From: Davidsoniella eucalypti | Taxonomy: Eukaryota; Ascomycota; Sordariomycetes; Microascales; Ceratocystidaceae | Assembly (NCBI GenBank): GCA_004009845.1 | Contig: RMBW01000288.1 | Coordinates: forward strand, 1 to 15,042 | Direction: 5' to 3' | DNA length: 15,042 nucleotides | Part shown: piece after piece, positions 6,766 to 13,535 of the stretch | Layout of the letters: the number at the start of each line of letters is the position of its first letter | Position numbering within the stretch: the stretch's first letter is position 1 | Position numbers and translations under genes: made by a program | The notes under the pieces: model-generated | The model's database searches: none | What the model saw: only the letters and a program-made list of their open reading frames with translations | What the model was told of the DNA's origin: nothing

Positions 6766-9700
6766 TTAGCCTACCATCAGTGGACTGCGTGTGTCCATAC
6801 TCGTACCATGGTCCTTCTCGGGGCCATCCTCTGGTAGCAACCAGGCAGTGTAAAGGGATTGGAGGGTCACGTTCCAATTCTTTTTCGTCTTCTCCGTGAA
6901 AACCAACCATGCTGTAGTGTCCTTCACGTGTTCCAATGGTTCCCAAGTAGCATCTTGGTAACCTTTCCATTTGACCAAGGCTTGCGTGTGTCCATGGCGG
7001 GTACGTTGCTTGACGATTGCTTCCACTCTGTACTCGCCTGTTTCCACAGAGTCGTCTTCCAGTGCTTCCCTAGCCGTGATAGCCGCGGGCTCGTCATCAG
7101 GTACTTCCTGTGAGGGTAAGGGGTTGTTGGGAGCTCGGCGGATTAGGCTTACGTGGAAGACGGGGTGGATGCCTGTCGGCACGTTCAATCGTACATTGTG
7201 GGTGCCTGTAACCTCCAGGACTGTGTACAGTCTGGCCAACCAGTCTAACTTCTTGGATGGTCTCTCCGTGGTCAAGTTCTTCGTGTTGAGGTAGACCTTG
7301 TCTCCCACTCTGAAGCTCTCAGATGGTTGACGGAGACGGTTAGCGCTAGTTTCCTGGTGCTCTTGGGTGGCGGCCATAGCTACGATTGCGAACTGTGTTG
7401 CGTTGCTTAGTTTGGTCAACCATTCCTGGGCACCACAGACAGGAGACTTGTCGGAGGCAGGGGGACCTTGTACAGATGGTTCAATAATGTCGACGTTAAA
7501 CCCGTGGGTCATGAAGAATGGTGAGAGACCCGTAGTGGAAGAGATCCTGTTGTTTAGTGCGAGTTGTGCTTGAGGTAGCAAGGAGGCCCAGTCGTCCTGA
7601 GCGAAGGAACAGAAATTGCGAAGGTACGTTTCGATCTCCTGATTACTGCGTTCTTGGCTGCCATCCGTTTGAGGATGGAACGCTGTGGACAGGCGACGCT
7701 GGATCCCAAAGCGACGGCATACTTCGCCCCAAAATAACTGCGCAAATTGAGGCCCTCTATCGGAAACGATAGCAAGGGGGAAACCGTGGTGAGAAAAGAC
7801 GTGGATCAGCAGGGCTTCAGCGGTGGCTTGTGCGGTGATAGCCTTCATGGGAATCAGGATCTGTGATTTAGACAGACGATCAGTGACCCCTAGAATGGAG
7901 GTGCAACCAGCCGAAGGGGGTAACGGGCCGATAAAGTCCATAGCCAATTCAGACCAAGGTCTGGACGGTACTGGTAGGGGTTTCAGCAGGCCGCGCTTCT
8001 GCTCTCGCCAAATCTTGCTTTTTCCACAAGACGAGCAATTCGATACGAACTGACGGACATCGTTGGTCAGACCAGGCCAGGCATATTCGCGCGACACTAG
8101 GTCACGGGTGATTGCTCTGCCGGGGTGGCCTGCGAGGGTGGAATCGTGGATCTGCTGGATAATTTTGGTCCTCAAGGGCTCGTGGTGAGGGACCCAAAGT
8201 CTATCGCGCCAGCGTAGTCTCCCTTCCGAGTCTAGTTTGCACTCGCTCATTTGCCATTGCAAACCCCAGTCGGCTGGGAATGAGCGAGCTCCCTCTCGTA
8301 CTAATTTCCGAGCTATCCACCAACGGTTGCATTGGGCTAGAGCTTGGTTCCATAGGCTAGTCATCTCGGGGTCCGCGAAGGGGGAGGTCACAGCTTCTTT
8401 AGTCGCCTTGTCGTCGGTCGGCGCGTCCTTGTCAGGCTCCTGAGCCCAAACTGCGCCGATTACCACCAGGTCGTTGCTTGACTCACTCTTCTCGAGGAGT
8501 TGGTGGAAGCGACTAGCCAGCCTGTCGTCATTCTCGTTGGCTGGCATGTCCTGGTCCCTTCTAGACAGGGCGTCTGGTACAACTTGCTCAGTACCTGGGC
8601 GGTGGCGTAGGCAGAAACTAAAGTCCGAAAGCTCATATCCCCAGCGGCGCTGTCTCTCAGCCAACGTTCTCTTGGTCTGAAAGTATTCCAAGTTCCGGTG
8701 ATCAGTCCACACCACAAAGTCGACCCCTAGGAGGAAATGGCGCCATTCGCGAATGGACCAGTAGATGGCCAACATCTCCTTGTCATGAATGGGGTAGTTG
8801 GCTTCGGGGGGTGTGAGTTTGCGAGAAAGGAAGGCAATGGGATGCATGAGACCATCATCTCCTCGTTGAGACAATTCTGCTCCCAGGGCATAACCGGATG
8901 AGTCCGCGGTCAATACCGTTTCTCTCAGCGGGTCAAAGGGGGTCAAGACAGGGGGAGTGAGGAAGGCTCTCTTAACCTCGGCGAAAGCGTGTGCACATGC
9001 GTCGGACCAGACAAAGGGGGTATCCTTCTTGGTTAACCCTACCATCGGCGCTATCATCTCAGACAGTCGAGGTACAAAGTCTCGATAGAAATTGACGAAG
9101 CCGATGAATCCACGTAGACCTTTCAAAGTAGTGGGAGAACTCCAGTTGCGAATCGCAAGGGTTTTCTCAGGGTCTGCCTTAATGCCGATACCTGGGCCAA
9201 CGATGAAGCCGAGAAACTTGATTTCCTTGGCTAGGAACTGGCACTTGCGAAGGTCGAGTTGCAGGCCGGCGAGATCGAGTGCATGGACAATTTCGAGCAC
9301 TAATTTCCTGTGCTCTTCCTCAGTACCACTGGAGTAGATGTCCACGTCGTCAATGTATGCGCTGCAGCTAATGCCTAGCCACTTTCGGAGGACCGAGTTG
9401 ATGTAGCGTTGAAACGCGGCAGGGGCATTCGTCAGGCCAAAGGGGATCACGTTCCATTCGAAGGCCCCTAGAGGAGTCCGAAAGGCGGTTAACTCCTCAT
9501 AGCCAGGGGCAATCCGAATACGATGAAATGCGGCAATAACGTCTACCTTGGAGACCCATTTAGCAGCCGAGATTTGCCGAAGGGTGTCGTGGATAAGGGG
9601 AAGTGGGTAGGAATCCTTCTTGGAGATAGCGTTAACTGCGCGGTAGTCCACACAGAATCGAATTCCACCTCCAGGTTTCTTTACAAATAGGACCGGAGAG

Positions 9701-9796
9701 CCCACTTCAGATTTCGTGTCCTTTATCCATTTCGTACCCAGTAGTTCAGTCAACGTTTTCTGCATCACTAACAGTTCAGCCCTAGACAACGGATAG
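6766..9796 (-). pseudogene. pol: Element D pol, from RT to chromodomain, cut by C
   Basis: An uninterrupted Pol frame from the start of the RT domain (YPLSRAELLVMQ) through YIDD, RNase H, HHCC-D,D35E integrase, SH3-like module and chromodomain (EYRVEAIVKQR, ALVKWKGYQDATWEP) to TAA at 6766-6768. It matches residues of about 202-1210 of B Pol with only scattered amino-acid changes. The protease and the N-terminus are missing because C's 5' LTR begins at 9797. The open frame runs on to 9834 only by reading the C LTR backwards, so its apparent ATG is chimeric. No stop or frameshift is seen in the D part. Confidence 0.9.
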
Positions 9797-9858
9797 TGTA
9801 AGAGACTAAGGCCTGATAGTATTAGCCAAGGCATGCCTTGTCGCTACTAGGGTATAAC

Positions 9859-9866
9859 TATAAATA
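9859..9866 (+). promoter_or_regulatory. TATA box of the element C LTR promoter
   Basis: TATAAATA in the first half of the LTR. A TATA-like box occupies the equivalent place in all five LTRs of the window (TATAAATA or TATAAGTA). The start of transcription is not visible; a start near 9914 would put the self-primer at the RNA 5' end, about 55 bases downstream. Confidence 0.7.
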
Positions 9867-9913
9867 GGGATCAACTCCCTCCGGATATTACTCTTAGTTT
9901 TCCTTTCTTCTTC

Positions 9914-9924
9914 ATCGGTCTCAA
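9914..9924 (+). promoter_or_regulatory. LTR segment complementary to the primer-binding site (self-primer)
   Basis: ATCGGTCTCAA inside the LTR is the exact reverse complement of TTGAGACCGAT at 9979-9989. In Tf1-type elements the first 11 bases of the RNA fold back on the primer-binding site and are cleaved to prime reverse transcription. The match here is likewise 11 bases. The same 11-mer is conserved in the B and D LTRs. Confidence 0.72.
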
Positions 9925-9978
9925 CTTATTTAGACCAATACGATACCTTTTTTCACAATCCTCGTATACTCTCACATT

Positions 9979-9989
9979 TTGAGACCGAT
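9979..9989 (+). promoter_or_regulatory. Primer-binding site of element C, self-priming type
   Basis: TTGAGACCGAT lies two to four bases after the LTR end, where the primer-binding site is expected. It does not begin with the TGG that pairs with the CCA end of a tRNA, but is fully complementary to 9914-9924 in the same RNA. This favours self-priming over tRNA priming. Confidence 0.72.
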
Positions 9990-10296
9990 AACTTTGATTG
10001 TTTTTTTTTTTTAGTCCAAAGCCAGATTGCTTTGTTTACGTTTATTTTTTTATTTTTATTTTTTTTATTTTTTTTTCCGAGCCTGATTGCTCATCCTCTC
10101 GTCCAAGCCAGACCGCTTGTTACACCTCTGTCCAGACCTTATTTGTCTGTTATTTCAGCCCAAGCCAGACCGCTTGTTATACCCCTGTCCAGACCTTATT
10201 TTTGTCTGCTATCCCAGCCCAAGCCAGACCGCTTGTTAACCTTGTCCAGACCGTATCTGTTGTTATTCCAAGCCAGACCGCTTGTACCCCGCCACC
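9990..10296 (+). other. Untranslated leader of element C: T-rich tract, then hairpin repeats, no AUG
   Basis: After the primer-binding site comes a strongly T-rich stretch (about 10000-10077), then a tandem-repeat region up to the gag start. No ATG in any frame was found from 9914 to 10296. Two open frames here use non-ATG starts and low-complexity sequence and are not credible genes. Confidence 0.75.
10015..10285 (+). repeat. Array of hairpin-forming repeats in the element C leader
   Basis: CCAAGCCAGACCGCTTGT occurs four times without change (10103-10120, 10160-10177, 10219-10236, 10268-10285; spacing 57, 59, 49). Each can fold as CAAGC, a CAGACC loop, GCTTG. Two degenerate upstream copies keep the pairing with different bases: CAAAGC with GCTTTG (about 10016-10033) and GAGC with GCTC (about 10079-10092). 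Between the exact copies lie CAGAC...GTCTG or CAGA...TCTG pairs, giving a second hairpin type three times. The function is unknown; packaging, dimerisation or translation control are possible. Confidence 0.7.
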
Positions 10297-12123
10297 ATGT
10301 TGTCCTCATTCCTCGCCTTGCTGATCAATCAGCTGGAATGGCTGCTGTTCGCCCTAATCCCAATCGTCATATTCGGCATCCCCACGTATCTAAAGATACG
10401 TACCGAACTTCGCTTGCGCCTCAGCCAGCTGCGCGCAAACTTGCTATCGCCCGAGCAGGAGCCTGCCCAAGGCTACACCTTTTCATCCTTGGGCCTTCCT
10501 AACAAACGCCCTTGGAGTAAACCTGGCTGGTGCTACCTCGCCTTATTCAAACGTAAGGAACGCGCCCGCATCGCTGCCACCCTCGGTTTCTGCCCCGCCT
10601 CTCGCGTCATCCTCGACCACAGCCAACACTTCCACAGTCACCTGGGCCACCTCGCTTTTGCCAGCGGATTCGTTGGCCACGTCACTATCGGACGTCGTAA
10701 CACTGAGGAAACCCGCGCTCTCATGGCACTTCGTCCCACGCTCCTTGCTGCATGCTTCATGGGTGCACCCACTGGTGGCCCGGTCACCCGTTCACGAGCC
10801 CCGGGAACCACTGAGAAGATCACGGCTAGTGAGACCATACACTCACGCACTCTTAGCCGAGTCACGACGGTACGCGAGCCTATGGAAGATAACGATGACG
10901 AAGAGGTCAGCGATGGTCCTTCGGAGACTGCTGATGTTGCCCACCGCGCTGAAACCATGGACCTGCTTCGTCCTTCGTCTCCTAGCCCAGTCCGTGGCCG
11001 CCAACCCTCACATGATATTAACCCTATGGACGCTGTCAATGCACGAATGGACAAAATGCAAAGTATGATGGAACGAATTGCCCAAAGGTTATTCGACGAA
11101 GATCAACCTGAACAGCGTTCCGAGCCAGAGTCCCCCCGTCCCGTACTAGCACTCCTTCCTGCCCCCGTCGCCACGCCTCGCCAGTCCCTGCCCCGTCACA
11201 CTCAGCCCACCCTTGAAGAATTCAGCGGCTTACATGTCGACTACGAGAACTGGCGCACCCTGGCCATGCTGAAACTGAGAGTCGATGGACAAGCCATCGG
11301 TGACGAAACCTCCCACGCGATTTATCTCTTTGGACGTCTAGGCGCCACTACCCGGTCGAAACTCAACACGTATTTTGAAGACATCAGCCAACGTCCCGGA
11401 GCGTACCAACTCCTCGTCGAAAAGCTGGACCTGATGTTCCGCAGCCGCGCCCGTCATGACCTTGCCATTACCGCTTTCTACTACATGACTCAAGGCCCTA
11501 CTGAGCCCTTCAAAGTTTTTTTTAACCGCTTTGAAACCTTAGCCATGGAAGCGCGAGTAAGCGATGAAAGGACACTTATCAACGTACTGCGAAAGTCCAT
11601 CCGGGTAGATCTGCGCTCCGACACCAGCTATGTGTGGAGCAAAGAGTCCTACCAAGCGATTTCCGAGATGCTGCTCGTACACTTCGACCTCCGTGAAGAC
11701 CAAGCGCGTGCTGAAGAATCTACCAAGAAGACTGTCCGACCGTCCAACCGCCCCGACACAAGCAACTGGAGGTCACGCCCTGACCAACGTGCGCACAACG
11801 AACCACGCACCCAGCCGGCCCACCGTTCAGATAGACCGAGACTTTCCAACGCCGACCGTCACCGTATGATGCGTGAAGGAGTCTGCTTCGCGTGCTCGCA
11901 GCAGGGACATGTAGCCAACCAGTGCCCGCAGCGCAGGTCCACGCAGAACCCCCGCAACGATCAACTGTCGATAAATATGGTCCGCACCACCGTACGCGAT
12001 GAGCTGGCCAAGGCTGACCACCGAATGATGGACCGTCTGTTGCCTGCACCCCCGACCACGACTGTAGCGAGGGTAGCTACGGAGTTTCACGATGCCGTCG
12101 AAGAATTCGCGGAGGATTTTTAG
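10297..12123 (+). CDS. gag: Element C Gag polyprotein with N-terminal hydrophobic segment
   Basis: Structural protein of the virus-like particle, 608 residues. The ATG at 10297 is chosen because it is the first AUG of the leader and sits in GCCACCATG, an excellent initiation context. An in-frame TTG at 10282 would add five residues and is less likely. Parts in order: a hydrophobic stretch about 5-32 (LLFALIPIVIFGIP) followed by a basic segment; a region to about 165 that I do not recognise; an acidic and Ser/Pro-rich linker; a capsid-like retrotransposon Gag region from about 305 to 470; a basic Arg/Pro-rich part; a CCHC knuckle with C530, C533, H538 and C543; and an acidic end finishing in EDF before TAG. 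The membrane-like N-terminus is unusual for a Ty3/gypsy Gag. Downstream pol lies in the -1 frame, 65 bases after the stop. Confidence 0.92.
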   Translation: MLSSFLALLINQLEWLLFALIPIVIFGIPTYLKIRTELRLRLSQLRANLLSPEQEPAQGYTFSSLGLPNKRPWSKPGWCYLALFKRKERARIAATLGFCPASRVILDHSQHFHSHLGHLAFASGFVGHVTIGRRNTEETRALMALRPTLLAACFMGAPTGGPVTRSRAPGTTEKITASETIHSRTLSRVTTVREPMEDNDDEEVSDGPSETADVAHRAETMDLLRPSSPSPVRGRQPSHDINPMDAVNARMDKMQSMMERIAQRLFDEDQPEQRSEPESPRPVLALLPAPVATPRQSLPRHTQPTLEEFSGLHVDYENWRTLAMLKLRVDGQAIGDETSHAIYLFGRLGATTRSKLNTYFEDISQRPGAYQLLVEKLDLMFRSRARHDLAITAFYYMTQGPTEPFKVFFNRFETLAMEARVSDERTLINVLRKSIRVDLRSDTSYVWSKESYQAISEMLLVHFDLREDQARAEESTKKTVRPSNRPDTSNWRSRPDQRAHNEPRTQPAHRSDRPRLSNADRHRMMREGVCFACSQQGHVANQCPQRRSTQNPRNDQLSINMVRTTVRDELAKADHRMMDRLLPAPPTTTVARVATEFHDAVEEFAEDF

Positions 12124-12151
12124 ATTGTCAGGACAAGTCGCGCCCTGACAA
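12115..12151 (+). promoter_or_regulatory. Gag-pol recoding region of element C: slip-prone stop and stem-loop
   Basis: Gag ends GAT TTT TAG (12115-12123). The Phe codon in the P site can shift one base back to an identical TTT, after which TTA and 22 further sense codons lead into the pol ATG. One base after the stop an 8-bp stem forms between TTGTCAGG (12125-12132) and CCTGACAA (12144-12151) with an 11-nt loop. Relative to element B, one pair has changed from G-C to T-A on both sides. The spacing to the stem is short for a classical -1 shift, so stop-restart remains possible. Confidence 0.65.
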
Positions 12152-12188
12152 GGACACAACGGAAGGAGAACAAATAGTTAAACAGGAA

Positions 12189-13535
12189 ATGGGAGCTAAA
12201 GGAACTTACTTAGAATTAACCATGAATACTGTTTTGACCAAAGCCCTCGTTGACAGTGGCTGTTTATGCCTCGCCGTTGTCCCTCCGCGCATGCTTCCCC
12301 ACGCTACCAGTACGCTCCCCATTGAACCCCGCAGGGTTGCTCTCGCCACCTCCCAAGATAACCCTCCCATGATTACCCAGATCGCCATGTTTACGCTGGG
12401 CCTACCCAATCACGAGGAGAATATCTGGGCCTACGTAGTCCCCGGTCAAACTGAAGACCTTATCCTGGGCCAGCGCTGGTTGATCAATCACGATGTACAC
12501 CTACACCCCCGTTCTGGCCAGATTAAAGTTACTGTGGCGGAAGAACTCACTCCCGACGAATTTCACACGCTCTGCGACAACGACGACGATCTCGCTATCT
12601 ACCGCATCACGCTAGAGGATGTCAACAGAGCCCTGGAACAGAAGGAGCGTGAGAGACCACCCCTACCCGATTGGTTAAGACCTGTGGCGTCAGCATTTGA
12701 AGCGAAAGCATCCAAGGATCTCCCACCCCACCGACCTGGAGTGGACCTCAAGATTGAGATTATAGATGGGAAGACGTTACCTGTTCAGTCACTTTACCCG
12801 TTGTCCCGTGCCGAACTGCTAGTGATGCAGAAGACTCTGACCGAGCTGTTGTCTACGAAATGGATTAAGGATACCAAGTCTGAAGTGGGATCACCCGTCC
12901 TATTCGTAAAGAAACCTGGAGGTGGAATTCGTTTCTGTGTGGACTACCGCGCAGTCAACGCTATCTCTAGGAAGGACTCGTACCCGCTCCCCCTTATCCA
13001 TGACACGTTACGACAGATTTCCGAGGCCAAGTGGGTGTCCAAAGTAGATGTTATCGCCGCGTTCCACCGCATTCGCATCGCCCCCGGTTCCGAGGAGTTG
13101 ACCGCGTTTCGGACTCCCCTAGGCGCCTTCGAGTGGAACGTGATCCCCTTTGGTCTGACCAACGCCCCCGCAGCCTTCCAGCGCTACATCAACTCCGTTC
13201 TCCGCAAGTGGCTGGGTGTTTCGTGCAGTGCCTACATCGACGACGTGGACATCTATTCCAGTGGTACTGAAGCCGAGCATCGACAGCTCGTATTGGATAT
13301 CGTCAAAGCCCTCGACGACGCCGGCCTACAACTCGACCTTGCCAAATGTCAGTTTTTGGCCGAGAAGATCAAGTTCCTAGGCTTCATTGTTGGCCCGGGT
13401 ATAGGCATCATCGCTGACCCGGAGAAAACCCTTGCTATCCGCAACTGGTTGCCTCCAACGACACTAAAGGGTTTGCGTGGCTTTATTGGTTTGTCAATTT
13501 CTACAGAGACTTTGTTCCTCGACTATCTGAGTTGA
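12189..13535 (+). pseudogene. pol: Element C pol, first part: protease and RT, ended by a frameshift
   Basis: Starts MGAKG like B Pol, in a reasonable context (GGAAATGG), and may also be translated as a -1 extension of Gag. It contains the protease DSG motif, ILGQRWL, and the RT with KVDVIAAFHRI, the FGLTNAPAAFQ block and YIDD. At about 13490 a run that should read four T (GGTTTTGTCAATTTC by comparison with B and D) has only three. The frame shifts and stops at 13533-13535. The last 14 or so residues after GFIG are frameshift product, so this is a broken half and not a separate gene. A base-calling error in the T run would give the same picture. Confidence 0.9.

Larger units (their letters stand above)
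6351..9796 (-). mobile_element. Element D: chromovirus inserted in B gag, cut by C
   Basis: Minus-strand order is pol from mid-RT to stop, 3' UTR, polypurine tract, 3' LTR. The LTR abuts B gag at 6350/6351; the predicted 5-bp target duplication is GGTGT (6346-6350). On the right, D pol stops abruptly at the first base of C's 5' LTR (9797). No LTR for D's 5' end is in the window, as expected if C landed inside D. Confidence 0.87.
9797..9976 (+). repeat. 5' LTR of element C (about 178-180 bp)
   Basis: Starts TGTAAGAGACTAAGGCC, as in the B and D LTRs, and ends CTCGTATACTCTCACA. The end is either 9974 (TCTCA, matching B and D) or 9976 (closer to the primer-binding site). C's 3' LTR, outside the window, would settle this. 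It shares the TATA region, the CTTCATCGGTCTCAA block and the end with B and D, but much of the rest is different. Confidence 0.88.

Noticed and set aside
9797..9834. Methionine start of D pol at 9834
   Set aside because: These codons come from the C LTR read backwards; the D pol sequence begins at 9796.
10000..10080. T-rich tract as a terminator
   Set aside because: It lies between the promoter LTR and gag, where termination would abolish expression; no hairpin precedes it in terminator form. It is noted only as part of the leader.
10103..10285. CRISPR-like array from four regularly spaced 18-base repeats
   Set aside because: The spacers are themselves similar to one another, the repeats are short, the setting is a eukaryotic retrotransposon leader, and no cas gene is present.
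9998..10502. Two overlapping open frames of 108 and 156 codons on the plus strand in the leader
   Set aside because: They rely on non-ATG starts, encode low-complexity F/I runs and translated repeats, and overlap the start of gag.
10638..11054. Antisense open frame of 138 codons opposite gag
   Set aside because: It lies opposite a well-supported gag frame and shows no domain; GC-rich coding sequence often yields such shadows.
12115..12123. Canonical X_XXY_YYZ heptamer at the gag end
   Set aside because: In the gag frame the codons are GAT TTT TAG, which do not fit that pattern; only the P-site TTT can re-pair after a one-base slip, so the site was described as stop-associated instead.
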